This document shows positions 45,508 to 59,300 of a DNA stretch of 64,000 bases, in pieces. Under the pieces are notes generated by a model. The model worked only from the letters and a program-made list of their open reading frames with translations. It was not told the DNA's origin and did no database searches. Numbering within the stretch: the first letter of the stretch is position 1; each line of letters starts with the position of its first letter. Position numbers and translations under genes: made by a program. The stretch is from Eublepharis macularius (lineage: Eukaryota > Chordata > Lepidosauria > Squamata > Eublepharidae): positions 18,185,868 to 18,249,867 of the forward strand of contig NC_072791.1 of the NCBI RefSeq assembly GCF_028583425.1. Direction: 5' to 3'.

Positions 45508-48500
45508 TCATTTTGATGGCTCTTCAGGAATGCTTTGAGAGGCAGCTTTCTCTTTCTCTAGTAGTATCAATTCGGTTCTTGCCGAAGACGAAACAATGGC
45601 TGGCAAAGGTGAAGTCTCTGGGATTTTTTCTGCCTCTGACGCCATTTCTTTAGGGGGTAACGTTTCTTGGGCATCAAAAAACGTTTCAGTTTTTTCGGTT
45701 GGGCTTTCCTCACCCTGAGGTTTCCTCTCTTTTGTATCTGTCTCCTCTTCTTCTTTGTCAACTTCCTTGATTTTTTTTGCTGGAGATGAAAAACCTAATT
45801 TGGGAAATCTGAACCACCCGGTTTGCCTAGCAGGGTCACTGTCTGTTGTAGATGGGTCTTTGGTTTGTGTTTCTTCGGGAAATGAAGTTTGCTCTTCAGC
45901 TTTGGAATCTGTGGTTGTGTCATCGACGGAAGAAGAAAACCCGATACTTGGAAACCAGAATTTAAACCTGCCTGAAGAACTCTTACTATCAGATTTCTCT
46001 TTTTGGTCTGTGGGCTCTTCTCCTGATCTGGCAGTTTTTGTTTCTTCATTATCTTTGGATACAGCAGAAGCAGATACTTCTTTTGGTTGCTTATCAGAAT
46101 AAATATCTGAAAATTCACTAGAAGATTGTACTTCAACAGTATATGTTTTCAGTTTTGTCACCGTTATAGTGGAAGATGCTCCTTCAGTGAAATCACCAGC
46201 TGTATCTTGGTCCTTGTCAGATACTTTAAATCCGACGGAGCCAGTTTTCTGCGTTGTTATTCCTGAACTTTCATCTGCAAGCTTAGGCTGGAGAACTTCA
46301 CTCTCAAATGTTTCATGCATAACTTCTGTAGAAGAACATTTGACTGGTATAGCTACACTCAAATGTGGTTCCTGCATCTTCATTTTGAGCAGAGAAAACC
46401 CATAGGCTGCAGTTTTAATTTCTGATGGAGGAATCTCAGATTCTCTTACTATCTGAGTGGAGAACGTCCCCTGACTTTCACTGTAACCATAACCAAGCAC
46501 TGATGTACCTTCTGTTTTTGTTTCTTTACTCTCACCTCGAGGTCCTTGAACGTGCACTGATGCATCTGGCGTAAAGGAGTCTGCAGATGGGAGTTTAATC
46601 TCAAGTTGTGTTGTCTGAATGTCTGGTTCAGTCAAAGTTGTAATTTTAGCTATTGACTTATGGATAGTACGACCCATGGTATCTATTTTCTCTTTGGGAA
46701 AACCAGTGCTAAATTCCATCGGCCTCTGTATACGTACTGCAGTCTCTGCAAACGTAGACTCTTTAGATGGCATTTTGCTCTCCGCCTTTGTTCTTTGAAT
46801 AGCTGGTTCAGATAATATTGTAATCTTGACTTTTGACTTCTGGATATCATCATCTGCCTGGTCTGCTTTCTCTTCAAGGGCTTGAGTCTTGAATTCCAGG
46901 GCAGGTGCAACACCAGGATAGTCACATTTCCCATCTGTTGTTCCTTCTAAACTCAAAACTTGTCCTTCAGAAGTGGGTGAGCTGTGTGTGAACAAGGGCA
47001 TTTTTAATTTTGGAATATGGAAATTTGGCTCTGAATCTTCAGATCCGGTGTCCACAGTATCTGCTGGTTTCCCCGTAAAATCTAGCTTTTCACTTTTTAG
47101 GTCACCAGACCCTTCTCCCTTTTGAACCTGGATTTCTAATATCCCTCCTTCAGTTTTAGCTAGCAACACCCCAGCTTCCACGCCTGGTGGATCAGCGTGG
47201 ACTTCTGAGCCCCGTGCTTTGGTACGCAGGCTTCCAAACTTCGGCATCTTGAATTTAGACGCTTTTGTTTTAACTGATCTGTCTCTTTCTTCTACTTTCA
47301 CCTCCGCTTCTGTAGATGTGTCCTTTTCAAAACCTTCAACTGGCAACTCTATTATTTCAAAGTCTTCATCAGCCATCGAAGCGTCCGTTTTAACTTCTGG
47401 CAGGGCAACCTCTGGCTCTTTCAGGTTAGGGCCTGAGAATGGAGGCTTCTGTAGCTGTCCTTCAGCACCATGTTTAACAGCCTCAGCATATGTTTTACTC
47501 TCCTGGGCACTTACTTGAATATCTATTTTTCCTGAAGGTTGGGAAAGACTGCCTTTGCCCACTGACAGGCCAAATTCAGAGCCCTTTTCTTTCTGTATTG
47601 AAATTCCACCTTCCGGAACTGCCACTTGAGAAAATGCGACTTTGCCTTCTATAACGTCCTTTCCGGAGCATGACTCAATGTCTGTATGGAGAGACTGTGC
47701 TGCAGTTTCAGGAGTCTTTATTTCAACTTGCATGTCAGCAGTGGGCGCCTTCTTAATGCTACCTTCAACCTCGGCATCACTTTTTTTCCCCTTTAAAGAT
47801 GACCGGCTGAATGGCATTCTGAACTTTGGCATTTTAAACCAGCCCTGAGATTCCTCAATCTGAATTTCATGTTCTCCTTGTACATTTACATCAGGGATGT
47901 CAGATGCTTTGATTTCAGCTGTGGGCATTTGTGACCCTTTGATTTTCACAGACAAACTCTTAATTTCGACATCAGCAGTATCAGGTTGAACTTCCAGGAC
48001 TGGAGCGTCTCCATCAAGTCTCTCTGTTGTTGTCACTTGTCGTTTCGAAGCTTCAGCTTCCATAGCTGGTATGACCATCTCACTCTCAGGCACTTTCCCT
48101 TCAGGAACGGAGATTCCAAAGTTTGGCATCTGGAGTTTTGGCAGCCTGATTTCTACGCCATCGCTTTTCCTACCTGCACTATCCATATCAATTTCACCCG
48201 ATGTTCCTTCAAATCCTCTTTCCGAACTTTTCAGCTCAAATGCACTAACAGTAGCAGGAACTTTAATATCTACTGCAGGTACTTTAGCATCTACATCTAT
48301 TTTGGCAGCTTTGATTTCTGGCTTTGATCTCCCTTTTGGCATCTTAATGCTTATTTCTGCTCCTCCTTCTTTTGTGGTGGTAAAACTGCTTTCTATATCA
48401 GGAATTTGTACCGCTTCTCCTTGTCTTTCCTCAATTATATCTGCCTCTACTTTTGATAGGCTAACCTGAGATTTAGGTAATTTTGGCTTAGGGAGAGAGA

Positions 48501-50339
48501 TTTTGGGCATGGCAAAATGAGGCCTTTTCACCTGGTCTTTTTTGGAAAACAACTCAGCATCAAGGTCCCCATGGACCCCTTGATCTTCTGAAATAACGAC
48601 TGTTAGGCCTGCATCTGTATCGTCTGGCAATATTATTGTAGGTTCTTCCAGAGGTTCTTTTAAATCTGTCTTAAGGCTTGCTTCTTTTTTAGGGGACCAA
48701 CCAAATGATGGTAGCTTGAATTTTGGCATTTTGAAGTGTCCCTCTTTTTCTTCTCTATCTAAACTCCCGCTCTTCAAATCTCCTTCGAGTCTGGCTTCCT
48801 TAGATACAGCTTCTAAATTTTGAATATCTTTCTCTGATGGTGGGATAGAAATCCCAGCTGATGAGAGTTTTATGTCCAGCGCAGGAGCTTTCAGGACAGC
48901 TTCAGGAATTGCAGGGGTCTTTATTTTTTCATCCAAAATTCCTGTTTCTCCAACAGCTACAGCACATTCAGCTTCAAGGGTTGGTGCCTCCATGGCAATA
49001 TCAGCAATATCTGTTGTCGTTTTCAGCTGGGGAACCTCTGCCTCCACTGACGGTAAACTAACCTCCATGTCTGGAACTTTTCCTTTAGAAAATGGAATTC
49101 CAAATTTGGGCATTTGGAATTTGGGCTTTTTCATCTTTCCTTCCACACCTTCAGTTTTAATCTCTGCCCCATCTACAGATATTTCAGCAGACCATCCTTC
49201 TATTTTTGCTTCTGGATCTTTTGGTTCCTCTGACACAGAATCCTTAATTTCAGAAGTTGCTGTAATAATATCAATACCAAGAGTGCCTGACTTTAATCCT
49301 GGTTTTGAAACACTGGCATCAGGTTTAGGTATGGTGACCTCGATGTCAACATCTGGAGCTTTAATTTCTGGTTCAGAAAAATCTAGGCTTGGGACTTTAA
49401 CTTTGGGCATTTTAATGACTTTTTTCAGATCCCCTCCACTGATTTCTTTCTCCAAGAGGAGCAATTTACTGTCTCCTTCATCTTCTGGTTTAGGGACTCT
49501 AATATCAGTTTCCAGTTGTGACACAGATATTTCAGCTTTATGACCCTTCATTTTTGGAAGGGATAATTTTGGCATGCTAAATTGAGGCCGTCTAATTTTG
49601 CTTCTTTCACTGTCTTTAGCGGTAGTAACATAACTATCCAGTTCTACGAGTTGACCCTCAACTTCCTCTACATTAAGGGTTAATTCTGGTTCTTGATTGC
49701 TTGTTGAAATTATTCCTGAGTGATCTTCCCAGCTGGCATCGATATCACTAGAAACAGTTGCTTCTTTTTTTGGAGACCAGTTGAATGAAGGCAGCTTGAA
49801 TTTTGGCATCTTAAACTTACTTTCTTTTTCTACAGTATCTTTTTCACTGGATTCAATTTTTAAATCTTTACTGTCTACATCTGGTAATTGGATGTGAACT
49901 TCTGTCTTTGGAACAGAAACATCTAGAGATGGAAGGCCAACCTCCATATCTGATATATGAATATCAGTTTCTGTACCTGGGGGCACGTTTAATGGTGAAG
50001 TATGTATACTTAGGCCTGAAATATCTGCTCCTCTTTCAGAGGTTTCAATCCCTCTGATATTCAAGATTTCTACATCAGTGTCTATATCTGGAATCTCAGA
50101 GTCAGTTTTGGATGCTCTAAATCTACCTTCCACTATTTTATCTTTACTACGTTGTAATCCAAATTTTGGCAGGTGAAATTTTGGCATCTTCATCTTACTC
50201 TTAGAGACATCAACAGTGGTCTCTGCAGCACCAAGATCAATATCAGCACAAACACCTTCAGTACTTATTTCTGCACCGTGGGCACTCAACACAAATTCAC
50301 TCTCTGTCTCTACATTGGGGACCTCAGCTTCCATGGAAG
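45508..50339 (-). other. AHNAK2: AHNAK2 non-array C-terminal region
   Basis: About 1,610 residues with irregular MPKF / MPK repeats too diverged to align as units. Domain-like landmarks: FKMPKFKLPSFGWSPKKE (about 48710), WFKMPKFRMPFSRSSLKGK (about 47830) and FKFWFPSIGFSSSVDD near the end. The C-terminus is Glu/Lys/Ser/Thr-rich and probably disordered. Loss of unit periodicity shows that homogenisation does not reach this part. Confidence 0.75.
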
Positions 50340-53300
50340 GTGTGGAGATTTCCCTCCCCAAAGATCCTTTTGCCTTGGGAAGAGAAATACCAAACTTTGG
50401 CATTTGGAACTTAGGCATTTTAAACTTGCTGTCAACACCTTCAAGCTTTGCCTCGCTGCCCTCCAGGGCGATCTCAGCCGATGGGGCCTCCACCTGGAGG
50501 TCTGGGGCCTTGATATCAAACGAGGCTTGGCCTGTTGGGATCTTAACGTCAGATGCTGAGATTTTGAGGTCGGCCGCAAACTCTCCAGTTTTCAGTTCAG
50601 GTTTGGAAATGCTGACATCACCGGAAGAAAGACTGACGTCAACTGTAGGAGCACTGAGGTCCACGTCGACTTTGGGGCCTTTGAGGTCCGGTTTGGAGAA
50701 GCCCATGCTGGGCATTTTGAATTTTGGCATGTGTATTTTCATTCCGCCTCCCTCAATGCTGGCTTCCGCTTCGGGCACCTTGACGGACATTTCTCCCTCT
50801 GGCAGATCCACCTCGGCTTTGGGAAGGGACAGGTCTCCCTCCAACTTTGGCAGGGTGACCCCCACCTGGGGGCCCTTTAGTTTGAGCAATTTGACACTGG
50901 GCATCTTGACATCGGGCCTTTTCATTTTGCCCTTCTCGCCCACATCCACTTCCACGCTTGGGGCCTCAATGTGGGGTCTTGACACCTTTATGTCCGTGTG
51001 CAGGGACGGCACTGTCACTTCGTCTTTGAGTTCTGCTGTGGGGATGTCAGCCTCCACCGAAGGGACGGTGATTTCCCCCTCCACTGCGCTTTTTCCTTTG
51101 GGCAGGGAAATGCCAAACTTTGGCAACTGGAACTTAGGCATTTTAAACTTGCCTTCCACGCCTTCTAGCTTTGCTTCCACACCTTCCAGGGCGATCTCAG
51201 CCGATGGGGCCTCCACTTGGAGGTCCGGGACCTTGATGTCCAAGGAGGCCTGTCCAGATGGGATCTTTACTTCAGGTGCCGAGACTCTGAGGTCGGCCGC
51301 AAGCTCTCGCGTTTTCAGTTCAGGTTTGGAAACGCTGACATCGGCGGAAGGAAGACTGACGTCAACTGTAGGAGCACTGAGGTCCACATCGACTTTGGGG
51401 CCTTTGAGGTCTGGTTTGGAGAAGCCCATGCTGGGCATTTTGAATTTTGGCATGTGTATTTTCATTCCGCCTCCCTCAATGCTGGCTTCCGCTTCGGGCA
51501 CCTTGACGGACACTTCTCCCTCTGGCAGTTCCCCCTCGGCTTTGGGAAGGGACAGCTCGCCCTCCAACTTCGGCAAGGTGACCCCCAACTGGGGGCCCTT
51601 TAGTTTGGGCAATTTGACACTGGGCACCTTGACATCCGGCATTTTCATTTTGCCCTTCTCACCGACCTCCACTTCCATGGTTGGGGCCTCAATGTGGGAT
51701 CCTGACACCTTTAGGCCCGTGTGCAGGGATGGCACTGTCACTTCGCCTTTGAGTTCTGCTTTGGAGACATGAGCCTGCACCGATGGGACGGTGAGTTCCC
51801 CCTCCACTGCGCCTTTTCCTTTGGGCAGGGAAATGCCAAACTTTGGCATCTGGAACTTAGGCATTTTAAACTTGCCTTTCACACTTTCTACCTGTCCTTC
51901 CACACCTTCCAGGGCGATCTCAGCCGATGGGGCCTCCACTTGGAGGTCCGGGGCCTTGATGTCCAAGGAGGCCTGTCCAGATGGGATCTTTACTTCAGGG
52001 GCCGAGACTCTGAGGTCGGCCGCAAACTCTCCTGTTTTCAGTTCAGGTTTGGAAATGCTGACATCAGCGGAAGGAAGACTGACGTCAACTGGAGGAGCAC
52101 TGAGGTCCACATCGACTTTGGGGCCTTTGAGTTCTGGTTTGGAGAAGCCCATGCTGGGCATTTTGAATTTTGGCATGTGTATTTTCATTCCGCCTCCCTC
52201 AATGCTGTCTTCCGCTTCGGGCACCTTGACGGACACTTCTCCCTCTGGCAGTTCCACCTCGGCTTTGGGAAGGGACAGGTCTCCCTCCAACTTCGGCAGA
52301 GTGACCCCCACCTGGGGGCCCTTTAGTTTGGGCAATTTGACACTGGGCATCTTGACATCCGGCATTTTCATTTTGCCCTTCTCACCGACCTCCATTGCCA
52401 CACTCGGAGCCTCAATGTGCGGTCCTGACACCTTTAGGTCTGTGTGCAGGGACGGCACTGTCACTTCACCTTTGAGTTCACCTTTGGGGACGTCAGCCAC
52501 CAGAGATGGGACGATGATTTCCCCCTCCACTGCGCCTTTTCCTTTCGGCAGGGAAATGCCAAACTTTGGCATCTGGAACTTAGGCATTTTAAACTTGCCT
52601 TCCACGCCTTCTAGCTTTGCTTCCACACCTTCCACGGCGATCTCAGCTGATGGGGCCTCCACTTGGAAGTCCGGGGCCTTGATGTCCAAGGAGGCCTGTC
52701 CAGATGGGATCTTTACTTCAGGTGCCGAGACTCTGAGGTCGGCCGCAAACTCTCCTGTTTTCAGTTCAGGTTTGGAAATGCTGACATCAGCGGAAGGAAG
52801 ACTGACGTCAACTGTAGGAGCACTGAGGTCCACATCGACTTTGGGGCCTTTGAGGTCCGGTTTGGAGAAGCCCATGCTGGGCATTTTGAATTTTGGCATG
52901 TGTATTTTCATTCCGCCTCCCTCAATGCTGGCTTCCGCTTCGGGCACCTTGACGGACACTTCTCCCTCTGGCAGTTCCCCCTCGGCTTTGGGAAGGGACA
53001 GGTCTCCCTCCAACTTCGGCAGAGTGACCCCCACCTGGGGGCCCTTTAGTTTGGGCAATTTGACACTGGGCATCTTGACATCCGGCATTTTCATTTTGCC
53101 CTTCTCACCGACCTCCATTGCCACACTTGGGGCCTCAATGTGCGGTCCTGACACCTTTAGGTCTGTGTGCAGGGACGGCACTGTCACTTCGCCTTTGAGT
53201 TCTGCTTTGGGGATGTCAGCCTCCAGAGATGGGACGGTGATTTCCCCCTCCACCGCGCCTTTTCCTTTGGGCAGGGAAATGCCAAACTTTGGCATCTGGA

Positions 53301-56300
53301 ACTTAGGCATTTTAAACATTCCTTCCACGCCTTCTAGCTTTGCTTCCACACCTTCCAGGGCGATCTCAGCCGATGGGGCCTCCACTTGGAGGTCCGGGGC
53401 CTTGATGTCCAAGGACGCCTTTCCAGATGGGATCTTTACTTCAGGGGCCGAGACTTTGAGGTCGGCCGCAAACTCTCCTGTTTTCAGTTCAGGTTTGGAA
53501 ATGCTGACATCAGCGGAAGGAGGACTGACGTCAACTGGAGGAGCACTGAGGTCCACATCGACTTTGGGGCCTTTGAGGTCCGGTTTGGAGAAGCCCATGC
53601 TGGGCATTTTGAATTTTGGCATGTGTATTTTCATTCCGCCTCCCTCAATGCTGTCTTCCGCTTCGGGCACCTTGACGGACACTTCTCCCTCTGGCAGTTC
53701 CACCTCGGCTTTGGGAAGGGACAGGTCTCCCTCCAACTTTGGCAGAGTGACCCCCACCTGGGGGCCCTTTAGTTTGGGCAATTTGACACTGGGCATCTTG
53801 ACATCCGGCATTTTCATTTTGCCCTTCTCACCGACCTCCATTGCCACACTCGGAGCCTCAATGTGCGGTCCTGACACCTTTAGGTCTGTGTGCAGGGACG
53901 GCACTGTCACTTCACCTTTGAGTTCACCTTTGGGGACGTCAGCCACCAGAGATGGGACGATGATTTCCCCCTCCACTGCGCCTTTTCCTTTCGGCAGGGA
54001 AATGCCAAACTTTGGCATCTGGAACTTAGGCATTTTAAACTTGCCTTCCACGCCTTCTAGCTTTGCTTCCACACTTTCCACGGCGATCTCAGCTGATGGG
54101 GCCTCCACTTGGAAGTCCGGGGCCTTGATGTCCAAGGAGGCCTGTCCAGATGGGATCTTTACTTCAGGTGCCGAGACTCTGAGGTCGGCCGCAAACTCTC
54201 CTGTTTTCAGTTCAGGTTTGGAAATGCTGACATCAGCGGAAGGAAGACTGACGTCAACTGTAGGAGCACTGAGGTCCACATCGACTTTGGGGCCTTTGAG
54301 GTCCGGTTTGGAGAAGCCCATGCTGGGCATTTTGAATTTTGGCATGTGTATTTTCATTCCGCCTCCCTCAATGCTGGCTTCCGCTTCGGGCACCTTGACG
54401 GACACTTCTCCCTCTGGCAGTTCCACCTCGGCTTTGGGAAGGGACAGGTCTCCCTCCAACTTCGGCAGAGTGACCCCCACCTGGGGGCCCTTTAGTTTGG
54501 GCAATTTGACACTGGGCATCTTGACATCCGGCATTTTCATTTTGCCCTTCTCACCGACCTCCATTGCCACACTTGGGGCCTCAATGTGCGGTCCTGACAC
54601 CTTTAGGTCTGTGTGCAGGGACGGCACTGTCACTTCGCCTTTGAGTTCTGCTTTGGGGATGTCAGCCTCCAGAGATGGGACGGTGATTTCCCCCTCCACC
54701 GCGCCTTTTCCTTTGGGCAGGGAAATGCCAAACTTTGGCATCTGGAACTTAGGCATTTTAAACATTCCTTCCACGCCTTCTAGCTTTGCTTCCACACCTT
54801 CCAGGGCGATCTCAGCCGATGGGGCCTCCACTTGGAGGTCCGGGGCCTTGATGTCCAAGGACGCCTTTCCAGATGGGATCTTTACTTCAGGGGCCGAGAC
54901 TTTGAGGTCGGCCGCAAACTCTCCTGTTTTCAGTTCAGGTTTGGAAATGCTGACATCAGCGGAAGGAGGACTGACGTCAACTGGAGGAGCACTGAGGTCC
55001 ACATCGACTTTGGGGCCTTTGAGGTCCGGTTTGGAGAAGCCCATGCTGGGCATTTTGAATTTTGGCATGTGTATTTTCATTCCGCCTCCCTCAATGCTGT
55101 CTTCCGCTTCGGGCACCTTGACGGACACTTCTCCCTCTGGCAGTTCCACCTCGGCTTTGGGAAGGGACAGGTCTCCCTCCAACTTTGGCAGAGTGACCCC
55201 CACCTGGGGGCCCTTTAGTTTGGGCAATTTGACACTGGGCATCTTGACATCCGGCATTTTCATTTTGCCCTTCTCACCGACCTCCATTGCCACACTCGGA
55301 GCCTCAATGTGCGGTCCTGACACCTTTAGGTCTGTGTGCAGGGACGGCACTGTCACTTCACCTTTGAGTTCACCTTTGGGGACGTCAGCCACCAGAGATG
55401 GGACGATGATTTCCCCCTCCACTGCGCCTTTTCCTTTCGGCAGGGAAATGCCAAACTTTGGCATCTGGAACTTAGGCATTTTAAACTTGCCTTCCACGCC
55501 TTCTAGCTTTGCTTCCACACTTTCCACGGCGATCTCAGCTGATGGGGCCTCCACTTGGAAGTCCGGGGCCTTGATGTCCAAGGAGGCCTGTCCAGATGGG
55601 ATCTTTACTTCAGGTGCCGAGACTCTGAGGTCGGCCGCAAACTCTCCTGTTTTCAGTTCAGGTTTGGAAATGCTGACATCAGCGGAAGGAAGACTGACGT
55701 CAACTGTAGGAGCACTGAGGTCCACATCGACTTTGGGGCCTTTGAGGTCCGGTTTGGAGAAGCCCATGCTGGGCATTTTGAATTTTGGCATGTGTATTTT
55801 CATTCCGCCTCCCTCAATGCTGGCTTCCGCTTCGGGCACCTTGACGGACACTTCTCCCTCTGGCAGTTCCACCTCGGCTTTGGGAAGGGACAGGTCTCCC
55901 TCCAACTTCGGCAGAGTGACCCCCACCTGGGGGCCCTTTAGTTTGGGCAATTTGACACTGGGCATCTTGACATCCGGCATTTTCATTTTGCCCTTCTCAC
56001 CGACCTCCATTGCCACACTTGGGGCCTCAATGTGCGGTCCTGACACCTTTAGGTCTGTGTGCAGGGACGGCACTGTCACTTCGCCTTTGAGTTCTGCTTT
56101 GGGGATGTCAGCCTCCAGAGATGGGACGGTGATTTCCCCCTCCACCGCGCCTTTTCCTTTGGGCAGGGAAATGCCAAACTTTGGCATCTGGAACTTAGGC
56201 ATTTTAAACATTCCTTCCACGCCTTCTAGCTTTGCTTCCACACCTTCTAGGGCGATCTCAGCCGATGGGGCCTCCACTTGGAGGTCCGGGGCCATGATGT

Positions 56301-59300
56301 CCAAGGAGGCCTGTCCAGATGGGATCTTTACTTCAGGTGCTGAGACTTTGAGGTCGGCCGCAAACACTCCTGTTTTCAGTTCAGGTTTGGAAATGCTGAC
56401 ATCAGCGGAAGGAAGACTGACGTCAACTGGAGGAGCACTGAGGTCCACATCGACTTTGGGGCCTTTGAGTTCTGGTTTGGAGAAGCCCATGCTGGGCATT
56501 TTGAATTTTGGCATGTGTATTTTCATTCCACCTCCCTCAATGCTGGCTTCCGCTTCGGGCACCTTGACGGACACTTCTCCCTCTGGCAGTTCCCCCTCGG
56601 CTTTGGGAAGGGACAGGTCTCCCTCCAACTTCGGCAGAGTGACCCCCACCTGGGGGCCCTTTAGTTTGGGCAATTTGACACTGGGCATCTTGACATCCGG
56701 CATTTTCATTTTGCCCTTCTCACCGACCTCCACTTCTACACTTGGGGCCTCAATGTGCGGTCCTGACACCTTTAGGTCTGTGTGCAGGGACGGCACTGTC
56801 ACTTCGCCTTTGAGTTCTGCTTTGGGGATGTCAGCCTCCAGAGATGGGACGATGATTTCCCCCTCCACTGCGCCTTTTCCTTTCGGCAGGGAAATGCCAA
56901 ACTTTGGCATCTGGAACTTAGGCATTTTAAACTTGCCTTCCACGCCTTCTAGCTTTGCTTCCACACCTTCCAGGGCGATCTCAGCCGATGGGGCCTCCAC
57001 TTGGAGGTCCGGGGCCTTGATGTCCAAGGAGGCCTGTCCAGATGGGATCTTTACTTCAGGGGCCGAGACTCTGAGGTCGGCCGCAAACTCTCCTGTTTTC
57101 AGTTCAGGTTTGGAAATGCTGACATCAGCGGAAGGAAGACTGACGTCAACTGGAGGAGCACTGAGGTCCACATCGACTTTGGGGCCTTTGAGGTCCGGTT
57201 TGGAGAAGCCCATGCTGGGCATTTTGAATTTTGGCATGTGTATTTTCATTCCGCCTCCCTCAATGCTGGCTTCCGCTTCGGGCACCTTGACGGACACTTC
57301 TCCCTCTGGCAGTTCCCCCTCGGCTTTGGGAAGGGACAGGTCTCCCTCCAACTTCGGCAGAGTGACCCCCACCTGGGGGCCCTTTAGTTTGGGCAATTTG
57401 ACACTGGGCATCTTGACATCCGGCATTTTCATTTTGCCCTTCTCACCGACCTCCACTTCCACACTTGGGGCCTCAATGTGCGGTCCTGACACTTTTAGGT
57501 CCGTGTGCAGCGATGGCACTGTCACTTCACCTTTGAGTTCTGCTTTGGGGACGTCAGCCTCCAGAGATGGGACGGTGATTTCCCCCTCCACCGCGCCTTT
57601 TCCTTTGGGCAGGGAAATGCCAAACTTTGGCATCTGGAACTTAGGCATTTTAAACTTGCCTTCCACGCCTTCTAGCTTTGCTTCCACACCTTCCAGGGCG
57701 ATCACAGCCGATGGGGCCTCCACTTGGAGGTCCGGGGCCTTGATGTCCAAGGAGGCCTGTCCAGATGGGATCTTTACTCCAGGTGCCGAGACTTTGAGGT
57801 CGGCCGCAAACTCTCCTGTTTTCAGTTCAGGTTTGGAAATGCTGACATCAGTGGAAGGAGGACTGACGTCAACTGTAGGAGCACTGATGTCCACATCGAC
57901 TTTGGGGCCTTTGAGGTCCGGTTTGGAGAAGCCCATGCTGGGCATTTTGAATTTTGGCATGTGTATTTTCATTCCGCCTCCCTCAATGCTGGCTTCCGCT
58001 TCGGGCACCTTGACGGACACTTCTCCCTCTGGCAGTTCCACCTCGGCTTTGGGAAGGAAAAGGTCTCCCTCCAACTTCGGCAGAGTGACCCCCACCTGGG
58101 GGCCCTTTAGTTTGGGCAATTTGACACTGGGCATCTTGACATCCGGCATTTTCATTTTGCCCTTCTCACCGACCTCCACTTCCACACTTGGGGCCTCAAT
58201 GTGCGGTCCTGACACCTTTAGGTCTGTGTGCAGGGACGGCACTGTCACTTCGCCTTTGAGTTCTGCTTTGGGGATGTCAGCCTCCAGAGATGGGACGGTG
58301 ATTTCCCCCTCCACCACGCCTTTTCCTTTGGGCAGGGAAATTCCAAACTTTGGCATCTGGAACTTAGGCATTTTAAACTTGCCTTCCACGCCTTCTAGCT
58401 TTGCTTCCACACCTTCCAGGGCGATCTCAGCCGATAGGGCCTCCGCTTGGAGGTCCGGGGCCTTGATGTCCAAGGAGGCCTGTCCAGATGGGATCTTTAC
58501 TTCAGGGGCCGAGACTCTGAGGTCGGCCGCAAACTCTCCTGTTTTCAGTTCAGGTTTGGAAATGCTGACATCAGCGGAAGGAAGACTGACGTCAACTGGA
58601 GGAGCACTGAGTTCCACATCGACTTTGGGGCCTTTGAGATCCGGTTTGGAGAAGCCCATGCTGGGCATTTTGAATTTTGGCATGTGTATTTTCATTCCGC
58701 CTCCCTCAATGCTGGCTTCCGCTTCGGGCACCTTGACGGACACTTCTCCCTCTGGCAGTTCCACCTCGGCTTTGGGAAGGGACAGGTCTCCCTCCAACTT
58801 CGGCAGAGTGACCCCCACCTGGGGGCCCTTTAGTTTGGGCAATTTGACACTGGGCATCTTGACATCCGGCATTTTAATTTTGCCCTTCTCACTGACCTCC
58901 ACTTCCACACTTGGGGCCTCAATGTGCGGTCCTGACACTTTTAGGTCCGTGTGCAGCGATGGCACTGTCACTTCACCTTTGAGTTCTGCTTTGGCGACGT
59001 CAGCCTCCAGAGATGGGACGGTGATTTCCCCCTCCACCGCGCCTTTTCCTTTGGGCAGGGAAATGCCAAACTTTGGCATCTGGAACTTAGGCATTTTAAA
59101 CTTGCCTTCCACGCCTTCTAGCTTTGCTTCCACACCTTCCAGGGCGATCTCAGCCGATGGGGCCTCCACTTGGAGGTCCGGGGCCTTGATGTCCAAGGAG
59201 GCCTGTCCAGATGGGATCTTTACTCCAGGTGCCGAGACTTTGAGGTCGGCCGCAAACTCTCCTGTTTTCAGTTCAGGTTTGGAAATGCTGACATCAGTGG

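Noticed and set aside
45567..48469. Plus- and minus-strand frames of 60-132 codons inside the AHNAK2 C-terminal region
   Set aside because: They overlap the 6,163-codon frame completely and show biased, low-complexity translations.
50216..51772. Long plus-strand reading frame of 518 codons opposite AHNAK2, and about 15 repeated 128-codon frames every 723 bp up to 63894
   Set aside because: They are shadows of the AHNAK2 coding strand: the composition of the units leaves the opposite strand open, and the period simply follows the array. They have no own domains, and the starts are mostly non-ATG.
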